Made by a program: the position numbers and the translations under genes
Part shown: positions 5,694 to 12,194 of the stretch, one piece after another
Numbering within the stretch: the first letter of the stretch is position 1
How the letters are laid out: each line of letters starts with the position of its first letter
From: Bacteroides sp. CAG:1060
GTDB lineage: Bacteria > Bacteroidota > Bacteroidia > Bacteroidales > UBA932
Length of the DNA: 12,194 nucleotides
Reading direction: 5' to 3'
Assembly: GCA_000432655.1 (NCBI GenBank)
Contig: HF986336.1
Span: forward strand, 7,038-19,231
Notes under the pieces: model-generated
What the model was told of the DNA's origin: nothing
The model's database searches: none
What the model saw: only the letters and a program-made list of their open reading frames with translations

Positions 5694-6520
5694 AACAAAC
5701 CAAAAATTAAAAGATACAGCGCAGCTGCAGGAATTGCCATCAAACTACTGTCAAATCGGTCAAGCATCCCACCATGGCCAGGTATTATCTTTCCGGAATC
5801 CTTGACATTGAAAAGCCTTTTCCATTGAGATTCAAACAAATCCCCGCACACACCAAACACTGACAAAAGCACGCCCAGAACGATGCAATGAACCAGCGGG
5901 AACGGGAACCATGTCAGATAGTGGAGGACAACCGCCGTAATCACGGCAAACACGAGACCGCTCCAAAATCCAACCCACGACTTCTTGGGAGAAATGGATG
6001 GTGCCAGTCTGGCAGCGCCCTCTCTCTGTCCAAACAGCGACCCCAAGCAATACGCACCCACATCAGACATCCAGATGACGATGAAAAACGAAAGCATCAG
6101 CCATCCGTCAAACACGGGCCCGTCCATCATTATAAAGGGCGAAAGCGAAATAGGAAGCGCTATATACAGAAGTCCCGCATACACAAGAGCGATATCCTGA
6201 AAATCCTCCCTTACTCCAAGGAAAACAGCAGTTACCGGAATCAGAAGCATCGGCAGAAGCAACAAGCATATAAACCGGGCGTCCACCCCGTAGAAGCAAT
6301 GCGCCGCCACAGTTACGAAAGCCGTTGCCGCGGTGAGCATTCCGAGCTTTTGCTGTAACTTGAATCTTCCCTGCAGAGTGATAGTATAAAACTCATTCAG
6401 AGCGAAATACAAAATAAACAGGAACAGAGCACCAAAAATTGCCCTGTCCCATATCAATCCGAATACCATCACCAGCAAGAATACGATGCCGGTGATGGTT
6501 CTTAACAAAAAATTATTCAT
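5690..6520 (-). CDS. cdsA: Phosphatidate cytidylyltransferase (CDP-diglyceride synthase)
   Basis: 276 residues. It converts phosphatidate and CTP to CDP-diacylglycerol, the common precursor of membrane phospholipids. The protein is a multi-helix membrane protein. The family signature is complete near the C-terminus: SQWKRLFNVKDSGKIIPGHG at residues 231-250, then GMLDRFD (251-257), with the paired acidic residues of the metal site. SDVGAYCLGSLFG (152-164) and SPKKSW (177-182) are also conserved. I chose the ATG at 6518-6520 ([11 protein letters not shown]) over one at 6541 because it starts at the usual place before the first helix and overlaps the ftsH stop by 8 bases (6513-6520). The 3' end overlaps psd by 4 bases. 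The three genes ftsH, cdsA and psd should form one transcript. Confidence 0.95.
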   Translation of the reverse strand: MNNFLLRTITGIVFLLVMVFGLIWDRAIFGALFLFILYFALNEFYTITLQGRFKLQQKLGMLTAATAFVTVAAHCFYGVDARFICLLLLPMLLIPVTAVFLGVREDFQDIALVYAGLLYIALPISLSPFIMMDGPVFDGWLMLSFFIVIWMSDVGAYCLGSLFGQREGAARLAPSISPKKSWVGFWSGLVFAVITAVVLHYLTWFPFPLVHCIVLGVLLSVFGVCGDLFESQWKRLFNVKDSGKIIPGHGGMLDRFDSSLMAIPAAALYLLIFGLL

Positions 6521-8510
6521 TTTCCTTATTTTCAGTGTCATTCTGTGTGGCAGCCTGAGGCTCGTCCGACTTGAGCCTGTCCTCGCCGTGTTTGCCGGCT
6601 TTCGGACCGAAAATAGCCTCTATATCGTCAGCCATGATAACTTCCTTGTCAATCAACTGAGTGGCAAGTCTCTCAAGTCCGGCCCAATTCTCAAGAAGAA
6701 TTTTCTTCGTACGTGAAGTCACTTCATCCACAATGGACTTGGCTTCCTTGTCAATGAGTTCGGCGGTCTTCTCACTATATGGCTTGGTAAGGTCATATCC
6801 GCCGCCATTGGCATTGTAGAACGACAGATTACCCACCTTTTCGCTCATTCCATAATATGTAACCATCGCATACGCCATCTTGGTGAGACGCTCGAAATCA
6901 TTCAGGGCACCGGTGCACGGCACTCCGTCGTTGATTATCTCTTCTGCCACCCTACCGCCGACCAGACAGCACATCTCGTCCATCATATCCGATTTTGACA
7001 TCATGACTTTCTCGTCAGGAAGACTCCAGGTGAGACCGAGAGCCTGTCCGCGCGGGATTATGGAAACCTTCAGTACAGGATCACAACCTGGAAGAAGCCA
7101 GCCGGCTACAGCATGCCCGGCCTCATGATAGGCAGTGAGTTTCTTCTCGTCAGGAGACATGATGGTCTTCTTACGTTCGATTCCTCCGACAACCCTGTCC
7201 ACTGCATCTGTGAAGTCCACATTATCAATGGCTTTCTTCCCCTTACGCGCAGCCGTCAGGGCAGCTTCATTACATATATTGGCGATATCCGCTCCGGAAA
7301 AGCCCGGGGTGTGCTTTGCAATGGCTTCAATATCGAAGTCCTTGGCGAGCTTGAGTTTCTTGGTGTGCACAAGGAATATTTCCTTACGCTCATTGAGATC
7401 CGGCAAAGTCACGTGAATCTGACGGTCAAAACGACCTGCACGCATCAGAGCCTTGTCCAAAATGTCCGCCCTGTTGGTTGCTGCCAGCACTATCACGCCG
7501 CTATTGGTCCCGAATCCGTCCATTTCCGTAAGAAGCTGATTCAGCGTATTCTCCCGCTCATCATTGGAAGAGAAGCCCACATTCTTGCCTCTTGCACGTC
7601 CCACAGCGTCAATCTCATCTATAAACACGATACATGGTGCCTTTTCCTTGGCTTGTGCAAAAAGATCGCGCACCCTGCTTGCACCCACACCCACAAACAT
7701 TTCCACAAAATCGGATCCGCTTATGCTGAAGAACGGCACGTTAGCCTCCCCGGCAACGGCCTTTGCAAGCAATGTCTTACCGGTACCCGGAGGACCCACA
7801 AGCAGTGCTCCCTTTGGAATCTTTCCTCCAAGGGCAGTATATTTCTCAGGATTCTTCAGGAAATCCACTATCTCCATGACTTCTTCCTTGGCACCATAAA
7901 GACCAGCCACATCCTTGAAAGTCACATTGACCATGTCCTTATCGGTAAGCTTGCCGGTAGCCTTTCCTACATTGAAAGGATTCATGCCGCCACCGTTTCC
8001 ATTGCCTCCGCCCATCTGCCGTGACATCGAACGTACCATAAAGAAGTACAGGAAGAAGAGTATGAACAGAGGGAATACCCACTCGAACACATTACCCCAG
8101 ATATTGGTCCTGTTCTCCATGTATATTACCACACGATCGTCCTGTGGCAGCTGCTCGTTCAAAGCACCGAATTCCGTCTCCGGATCAAATCTGGATGAGG
8201 TAAGAAAATACATCTGAGGGGAACTCTTCGGGAATTTCCCCTCAGGGAAAAGTGAAGAATACTTCGAGAGCCTGTCAGGGCGCATAGTAATCTCGCCCTT
8301 ATATTCGTTTCTTACAAAATGTATATCCTTGACATCTCCGTCAAGCACCATCTGCTGCACTTGCGCCCACTCGACCTTCTTGGCCGGGACGCCGGAATTG
8401 TTGAACAACATCCAGCCGATAAAAATCAGCAGTGCAATGTAAAGAATGGAAGAGAGATTAATTCTTATAATCCTCTCTCCGTTTTTTTTATTCTTGGGTT
8501 TTTGAGCCAT
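6513..8510 (-). CDS. ftsH: ATP-dependent zinc metalloprotease FtsH
   Basis: 665 residues, membrane-anchored AAA+ protease that extracts and degrades membrane and short-lived cytosolic proteins as a hexamer. Order: helix at about 22-36, periplasmic region about 40-140, helix about 143-159, Gly/Asn-rich linker (166-176), AAA domain with Walker A GPPGTGKT (239-246), Walker B VFIDEID (295-301) and second region of homology [19 protein letters not shown] with likely arginine fingers Arg360 and Arg363, then the protease domain with HEAGH (462-466) and third zinc ligand Asp538 in GALND. The acidic C-terminal tail is variable. The frame is open upstream to 8720, but the start at 8508-8510 ([10 protein letters not shown]) is correct: the promoter -7 box lies just upstream, and the extension is antisense to birA. 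It leads the ftsH-cdsA-psd operon. Confidence 0.97.
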   Translation of the reverse strand: MAQKPKNKKNGERIIRINLSSILYIALLIFIGWMLFNNSGVPAKKVEWAQVQQMVLDGDVKDIHFVRNEYKGEITMRPDRLSKYSSLFPEGKFPKSSPQMYFLTSSRFDPETEFGALNEQLPQDDRVVIYMENRTNIWGNVFEWVFPLFILFFLYFFMVRSMSRQMGGGNGNGGGMNPFNVGKATGKLTDKDMVNVTFKDVAGLYGAKEEVMEIVDFLKNPEKYTALGGKIPKGALLVGPPGTGKTLLAKAVAGEANVPFFSISGSDFVEMFVGVGASRVRDLFAQAKEKAPCIVFIDEIDAVGRARGKNVGFSSNDERENTLNQLLTEMDGFGTNSGVIVLAATNRADILDKALMRAGRFDRQIHVTLPDLNERKEIFLVHTKKLKLAKDFDIEAIAKHTPGFSGADIANICNEAALTAARKGKKAIDNVDFTDAVDRVVGGIERKKTIMSPDEKKLTAYHEAGHAVAGWLLPGCDPVLKVSIIPRGQALGLTWSLPDEKVMMSKSDMMDEMCCLVGGRVAEEIINDGVPCTGALNDFERLTKMAYAMVTYYGMSEKVGNLSFYNANGGGYDLTKPYSEKTAELIDKEAKSIVDEVTSRTKKILLENWAGLERLATQLIDKEVIMADDIEAIFGPKAGKHGEDRLKSDEPQAATQNDTENKENE

Positions 8511-8516
8511 CTTACT

Positions 8517-8524
8517 TAAATTTG
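8517..8524 (+). promoter_or_regulatory. -7 box of the birA promoter
   Basis: TAAATTTG matches TAnnTTTG exactly and lies 22 bases before the birA ATG at 8546. The best -33 candidate at 19 bases is TTGG (8494-8497), inside the 5' end of ftsH. The start would be near 8531. Confidence 0.5.
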
Positions 8525-8529
8525 CAGAA

Positions 8530-8537
8530 CAAATATA
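8530..8537 (-). promoter_or_regulatory. -7 box of the ftsH operon promoter
   Basis: TATATTTG on the minus strand is an exact -7 consensus, 20 bases before the ftsH ATG. No good -33 box is seen at the usual spacing (TCGG at 8557-8560, inside birA). The start would be near 8523. The box lies only 5 bases from the opposing birA -7 box. Confidence 0.55.
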
Positions 8538-8545
8538 CAACAAAA

Positions 8546-9181
8546 ATGGAACCACTCCGAGAAATAATGAACATATTGTGGATGGAATGCGTAGATTCGA
8601 CCAACAGCGAGATTCGCAGACGGATTGCCACGCTTGACAATTTGTCACTGATTGCCACGCAGGAGCAGACTGCAGGTCGCGGACAAGGCACCCATACATG
8701 GTATTCCAGCCCTCGGACAAACCTGCTGTTCAGCATGCTTTTCCGTTTCTCAGAGAACGACCGCAGCGAACTCAAGACCCGGGACATGCTCCTTATTACG
8801 GAGATGGTCACGCTCGGAATAAGAGATTACCTTCTTGACAACGGCATCAGTGCACGCATCAAATGGCCAAACGACATCTGGGTAGCCGACAAGAAGATAT
8901 GCGGTATCCTGATAGAGAACATTCTGGACCATGACAGAATCTCAGAGAGCATTGTGGGAATAGGACTTGACGTCAACGAAACTCAGTGGCCGGAATATAT
9001 TCCAAATCCCGTTTCCATGAAGCAGCTCACTGGGAAAACATACGACCTGGAGGAAGAACTTGCCGCCCTGGCGGCATTCATCGCGTCAAGATACACTCAA
9101 CTGCGCACGGAAAAAGGTCGTGCCGACCTTGATTCGGAGTTCAGAAAGTATATGTTCAAGCTTCCCGAAGAGCAGCGATAG
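8546..9181 (+). CDS. birA: Biotin--[acetyl-CoA-carboxylase] ligase, C-terminally shortened
   Basis: 211 residues from the ATG at 8546 (a second ATG at 8567 is possible; an upstream TTG at 8522 overlaps the promoter). The enzyme activates biotin as biotinyl-AMP and attaches it to the carrier protein of biotin carboxylases. The catalytic core is complete: VDSTN (16-20), the adenylate-binding loop QTAGRGQGTHTW (41-52), KWPNDIW (106-112) with catalytic Lys107, CGILIEN (119-125) and GIGLDVNE (138-145). No N-terminal DNA-binding domain is present, as in monofunctional ligases. The protein ends shortly after the helix DLDSEFRKYMF with KLPEEQR, so the small C-terminal SH3-like domain of some 40-50 residues seems missing. 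The last 26 bases overlap the 3' end of rpe on the other strand, which suggests a deletion fused the two gene ends. Confidence 0.9.
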   Translation: MEPLREIMNILWMECVDSTNSEIRRRIATLDNLSLIATQEQTAGRGQGTHTWYSSPRTNLLFSMLFRFSENDRSELKTRDMLLITEMVTLGIRDYLLDNGISARIKWPNDIWVADKKICGILIENILDHDRISESIVGIGLDVNETQWPEYIPNPVSMKQLTGKTYDLEEELAALAAFIASRYTQLRTEKGRADLDSEFRKYMFKLPEEQR

Positions 9182-9803
9182 CAGCTTCCGGATCTTCCGC
9201 ACCATACACCGAACTTCCCGCTACGGCTATATTGACTCCGGCCTCTCTTGCGCATTTGACCGTGGTCATATTGATGCCGCCATCCATCTCAATGAGAGCT
9301 TCCGCTCCCCTTCTGGATATCTCGGACTTCAGGCATGACGCCCTGTCAAGTGACTCATATATGAACTTCTGTCCGCCAAAGCCGGCAAATACCGACATCA
9401 GCAGGAAATAGTCCGCCTCTCCTATGTAAGGAAACAGCTTCTCGACAGGGATGTCAGGATTTATCGCCACCCCGGCCTTCATGCCAAGGGACTTTATCTG
9501 AGCAATATACTGGGATGTATCTGCACCGGCCGCCTCATAATGGAATGAGCACATCTGAACTTTGTCTTCAGACAGTTTCTTGAACCATCGCTCCGGATGA
9601 ACCACCATCAAGTGAGCATCCATGGGAGCAACCGCCACTTTATGCAACTGATCTATGACAGAGAACCCGAACGAGATATTCGGCACAAGAGTGCCATCCA
9701 TTACGTCAAGATGAATGATGTCACCGCATCTGTTCACCAGCTCAATATCTTTTTCGAGATGGAGAAAATCAGCGGCAAGAATGGATGGAGCTATCTTAAA
9801 CAT
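9156..9803 (-). CDS. rpe: Ribulose-phosphate 3-epimerase
   Basis: 215 residues from the ATG at 9801-9803 (MFKIAPSILAADF). A start further upstream would overlap dnaA and adds an unlikely leader. The enzyme interconverts ribulose-5-phosphate and xylulose-5-phosphate in the pentose phosphate pathway. It is a TIM barrel with all four metal ligands in place: His31 and Asp33 (HLDVMDG), His64 (PMDAHLM) and Asp174 (EMDGGI). Asp33 and Asp174 are the acid-base pair. The phosphate-loop motif usually written MSVNPGFGGQ reads MSVFAGFGGQ here (136-145), and the later motif is AGSSVYGAEDP. The gene follows dnaA after 7 bases and is probably cotranscribed with it. Its 3' end overlaps birA tail to tail, leaving no room for a terminator between them. 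Confidence 0.95.
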   Translation of the reverse strand: MFKIAPSILAADFLHLEKDIELVNRCGDIIHLDVMDGTLVPNISFGFSVIDQLHKVAVAPMDAHLMVVHPERWFKKLSEDKVQMCSFHYEAAGADTSQYIAQIKSLGMKAGVAINPDIPVEKLFPYIGEADYFLLMSVFAGFGGQKFIYESLDRASCLKSEISRRGAEALIEMDGGINMTTVKCAREAGVNIAVAGSSVYGAEDPEAAIAALREA

Positions 9804-9810
9804 GGCAAAA

Positions 9811-11232
9811 CTATCTTTCTGCAGGCAAAAGAGCTGCTTCAATATCGGTCACATACTTCCGGAACACCTTATCGGTGGACATCAGATCGGACACGGTCAT
9901 ACAAGAGTGAAGCACCGTAGCATGGTCCTTTCCTCCTATCTCCGCCCCGATGGTAGCCAGCGAACAGTTCACTATCAGACTACGGCTCAAGTACATGGCT
10001 ATCTGTCTGGCCTGAACTATCTGGCGTTTGCGCGACTTGGAAAGCAGGTCGTTGCGGGTGATATTGAAATACTCGCACACGGTTTTCTGTACCTTGTCTA
10101 TCGTCACCTCGGTCTTGGCTTCCCCGACAATCGTCTCCGTAATGCTCTCGGCAAGCTCGAGAAGAGACTTGTTGCGTTCGACGGACGAATAGGCTATAAG
10201 AGACACCAACGTCCCCTCGAGCTCACGGAAATTGGTCCTGACCTTGGAAGCAATATATTCAAGCACATTGTCCGGGATGATTATGGCCTCATGCTCCGCC
10301 TTCATTTTAAGCATGCGAAGTCTCGTCTGGAAATCAGGCCGTCCCAGCGGCACGGACAATCCCCACTTGAAGCGTGACAGCAGCCTCTCCTCGAAATTCT
10401 GCAACTCTACGGGTGCACGGTCGGAGGTAAAAATGAGCTGCTTGCAGTTCTGATGAAGATGATTGAAAATATTGAACATGGCATTCTGACTTCCAGCGCC
10501 CATAAGTTCCTGTATATCATCGACGATGAGAACATCCACCTTCATGTAATAGGCAAAGAAATCGGTAACCTTGTTGAGTACCGTAGTCGCCGTGACGTAT
10601 TGGTTCTTGAATTCGTTGCTCGTAACGTAAAGCACGACAAGATCCGGATATTTCTCCTTGATGGCGATACCAATGGCCTGAGCAAGGTGAGTCTTGCCAA
10701 GACCTGATCCTCCGAAAATAAAAAGAGGATTGAAGGCGGTCTTTCCAGGAGCTGCAGTAATATTGATTCCGGCACTTATACCAAGCTTGTTGCACTCCCC
10801 TTCCACCAGATTGGCAAAACAATATGACGGATTGAGTCTCGGATCTATCTTTACCTTATGAATTCCGGGATATACAAACGGACTTGGCTTGTCCGATGGT
10901 GTGGATGCAACCATGACAGAAGGATTGACCGGAGTCAAAACTTCCTGTCCGGGAACGTTGATAGTCCTGACCTTGACCGGACGGATATTATACACCAGCT
11001 TGGCACCCGTACCGATCACTCTCTTAAGAGTCATCTTCAGCACATCAAGATATGCCTCTTCAATATACTCACGGAAAAAGTCAGACGGAACTGCGATAGT
11101 GAGGACAGACCCTTCCAGGGAAACAGGACGTATCGGCTCGAACCAAGTCGAGAACTGCTGTGGTTCTATCACCTGCTTAATCACTTGCAGACAATCATCC
11201 CATACTGCAGCATATGATTCCTGTTTTTCCAT
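9811..11232 (-). CDS. dnaA: Chromosomal replication initiator protein DnaA
   Basis: 473 residues, full length. It binds DnaA boxes at the origin, opens the duplex and helps load the replicative helicase. Domain I spans about 1-85 (WDDCLQVIKQVIEPQQFSTW near the N-terminus), and a variable linker rich in Pro and Ser covers about 86-125. The AAA+ domain carries Walker A GGSGLGKT (174-181), the initiator-specific region around YVTSNEFKNQYV (202-213), Walker B VLIVDDI (234-240), sensor TSDRAP (269-274) and an arginine finger at Arg287. DNA-binding domain IV ends with the family signature GGKDHATVLHSCMTVSD (433-449). No frameshift or missing residue is seen. It is followed 7 bases later by rpe. Upstream is a 281-base AT-rich gap. 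Confidence 0.97.
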   Translation of the reverse strand: MEKQESYAAVWDDCLQVIKQVIEPQQFSTWFEPIRPVSLEGSVLTIAVPSDFFREYIEEAYLDVLKMTLKRVIGTGAKLVYNIRPVKVRTINVPGQEVLTPVNPSVMVASTPSDKPSPFVYPGIHKVKIDPRLNPSYCFANLVEGECNKLGISAGINITAAPGKTAFNPLFIFGGSGLGKTHLAQAIGIAIKEKYPDLVVLYVTSNEFKNQYVTATTVLNKVTDFFAYYMKVDVLIVDDIQELMGAGSQNAMFNIFNHLHQNCKQLIFTSDRAPVELQNFEERLLSRFKWGLSVPLGRPDFQTRLRMLKMKAEHEAIIIPDNVLEYIASKVRTNFRELEGTLVSLIAYSSVERNKSLLELAESITETIVGEAKTEVTIDKVQKTVCEYFNITRNDLLSKSRKRQIVQARQIAMYLSRSLIVNCSLATIGAEIGGKDHATVLHSCMTVSDLMSTDKVFRKYVTDIEAALLPAER

Positions 11233-11290
11233 TATATACTTTGTTTTGTGAATTAATTCGAGCGGAAAATGCTCCGTCTGAACTGCTTTG

Positions 11291-11298
11291 CAAAGTTG
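11291..11298 (-). promoter_or_regulatory. Weak candidate -7 box for dnaA
   Basis: CAACTTTG on the minus strand differs from TAnnTTTG by one base. Only T-rich sequence lies where the -33 box should be. It would give a leader of about 50 bases that contains a short GAGC/GCTC inverted repeat (near 11261-11275). Other starts are possible. Confidence 0.3.
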
Positions 11299-11375
11299 GT
11301 GATAAATAATTGAAAAAAAATTCGGAATGCTATTGTTTTTTAACTTTATTTATCGTAAATACGTTTGGGCAATCA

Positions 11376-11506
11376 TTAAACGATTCGTTCCTAAATATCT
11401 GTATATCAATAAATTACATAACACTAATACCTCTAAACCATTATCCATTAGCATGATTACAATTTATAAAGATTCTAAAATAATAAATGGCACCGGAATC
11501 GTTTAA
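11376..11506. repeat. 11-base perfect inverted repeat upstream of dnaA
   Basis: TTAAACGATTC (11376-11386) and its exact reverse complement GAATCGTTTAA (11496-11506) are separated by 109 AT-rich bases. Both arms are flanked on the outside by CAT or ATG with a one-base offset. The spacing is too long for a terminator, so paired protein-binding sites are conceivable. Confidence 0.4.
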
Positions 11507-11513
11507 ATGCACA

Positions 11514-12194
11514 TTAATTTTTCACAGCCTGCACGGCTTCGCCGTCAATTTTCACGAGAAAAGCATCACTGAAATACTTGCGCACATCTTTGAGTTGTCT
11601 TGAGACCTTGTCAAGGTCATTTGCAGGACACAAAAAATATTTGAACAAATTGCCTACCGGAAGACAAATCACTTCATAACCTTTGAAGACAGGATCACTT
11701 GAAGCCAGACGGCGGGAAGACACCAACGCCTGTATTGCATATAAAGAGGTATCAGAAGGCACCACATCCGGATTTTTCGCAGACGTCACGGGAGCCGACA
11801 GGCTGTCTTTGGCCGCCTGCTCGGACGGAGCGTCACTTCTGATGCTCTCGTCAAATGACTGTTTATATTCTACGAAGGCATTGAAAAGGCGAAGACCGAG
11901 TTCTTCCCTGGCGGAACTGCGACGAAGTATCGACAGGTCTGTCGGATTGGATATGAATCCAAGTTCCACGAGCACCGCCGGCATCGAGGTTATCCAAAGT
12001 ACATAATATGGATTCTGCCATATTCCCCTGTCGGCCTTTATGGGGCCGCCCTTGAGACTCCGGCTTATCACCTGGGCGAATTTCATACTTTGCTCAAGAT
12101 ATGAATTCTGCATAAGCGTCATGAATATGAAAGACTCCGGATCGGAAGGATCGAATCCCTGATACTTGGTGGTATAGTCATCTTCAAGGGTTAT
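11514..12194 (-). CDS. N-acetylmuramoyl-L-alanine amidase, C-terminal part (5' end outside window)
   Basis: The frame is open from the right edge to the TAA at 11514-11516, giving 226 residues. The first visible residues, EDDYTTKYQGFDPSDPESF, then LMQNSYLEQS and DRGIWQNPYYVLWIT, match the second half of Amidase_3 zinc hydrolases, which cut the stem peptide from N-acetylmuramic acid in peptidoglycan. The catalytic glutamate is in the conserved MPAVLVELGFISN. The zinc ligands nearer the N-terminus lie outside the window. After the domain comes a Ser/Ala/Pro/Asp-rich linker, then a tail beginning SLYAIQALVSSRRL and ending in KDVRKYFSDAFLVKIDG, which resembles a SPOR domain for binding denuded peptidoglycan at the division site. 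The gene ends 281 bases before dnaA, with no obvious terminator. Confidence 0.92.
   Translation of the reverse strand: MTLEDDYTTKYQGFDPSDPESFIFMTLMQNSYLEQSMKFAQVISRSLKGGPIKADRGIWQNPYYVLWITSMPAVLVELGFISNPTDLSILRRSSAREELGLRLFNAFVEYKQSFDESIRSDAPSEQAAKDSLSAPVTSAKNPDVVPSDTSLYAIQALVSSRRLASSDPVFKGYEVICLPVGNLFKYFLCPANDLDKVSRQLKDVRKYFSDAFLVKIDGEAVQAVKN

Larger units (their letters stand above)
11233..11513. other. AT-rich intergenic region upstream of dnaA
   Basis: These 281 bases are clearly more AT-rich than the flanks and hold no gene that I can support. They contain a weak dnaA promoter candidate, a 10-base palindrome CTTTGCAAAG (11286-11295), an 11-base inverted repeat (11376-11386 with 11496-11506) and a single DnaA-box-like TTATCCATT (11441-11449, two mismatches to TTATCCACA). 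One box is too little to call an origin. Confidence 0.5.

Noticed and set aside
5181..6358. Several plus-strand open frames antisense to psd and cdsA
   Set aside because: They are shadows of the well-supported operon genes, with no domain content and no promoter.
7113..8024. 303-codon open frame on the plus strand inside ftsH
   Set aside because: It is antisense to the AAA and protease domains of FtsH; the translation is rich in Cys, His and Ile with no recognisable domain.
8511..8720. 70-residue N-terminal extension of FtsH
   Set aside because: It is antisense to birA and lies upstream of the -7 box; FtsH normally begins just before its first membrane helix, as at 8510.
11233..11513. Chromosomal origin next to dnaA
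   Set aside because: The region is AT-rich, but only one degenerate DnaA box is visible and no box cluster is present.

Overview
The window comes from a member of the Bacteroidota, most likely the Bacteroidales. Several intergenic regions carry the promoter type of that phylum (TTTG, about 19 bases, then TAnnTTTG), start codons lack Shine-Dalgarno sequences, the tRNA gene does not encode CCA, and several proteins are Bacteroidota-typical: lipoproteins with short Cys-containing signal peptides, a SusC-type plug domain, and an amidase with a SPOR-like tail. I could not assign a genus.

Layout, left to right. 2-748 (+) is the C-terminal part of a MATE efflux pump. 801-1862 (-) is an unrecognised lipoprotein made of two tandem related halves, and 1932-2336 (-) is a small four-helix membrane protein. 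2421-4300 is an accessory island: an intact-looking Fic AMP-transferase (2640-3674) sits between short coding remnants, followed by about 600 bases without an intact gene that hold a frameshifted minus-strand remnant and two sets of short degenerate repeats. tRNA-Cys(GCA) (4348-4418, -) and a standalone TonB-plug lipoprotein (4575-5018, +) diverge from two well-formed promoters.

The right-hand 7 kb is core genome. ftsH-cdsA-psd (8510 down to 5034, -) is a tightly overlapping operon that joins membrane-protein quality control with phosphatidylethanolamine synthesis. birA (8546-9181, +) diverges from ftsH across only 35 bases and converges with rpe, overlapping its 3' end by 26 bases; the BirA protein appears to lack its C-terminal domain. 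dnaA (9811-11232, -) and rpe (9156-9803, -) lie 7 bases apart. An AT-rich 281-base gap separates dnaA from the 3' part of an N-acetylmuramoyl-L-alanine amidase gene that runs off the right edge.

No wholly new multi-gene system is evident. The most interesting points are the duplicated lipoprotein, the standalone plug lipoprotein, the Fic island with a 15-base in-frame insertion at the Fic C-terminus and unexplained repeats, and the compacted birA locus.
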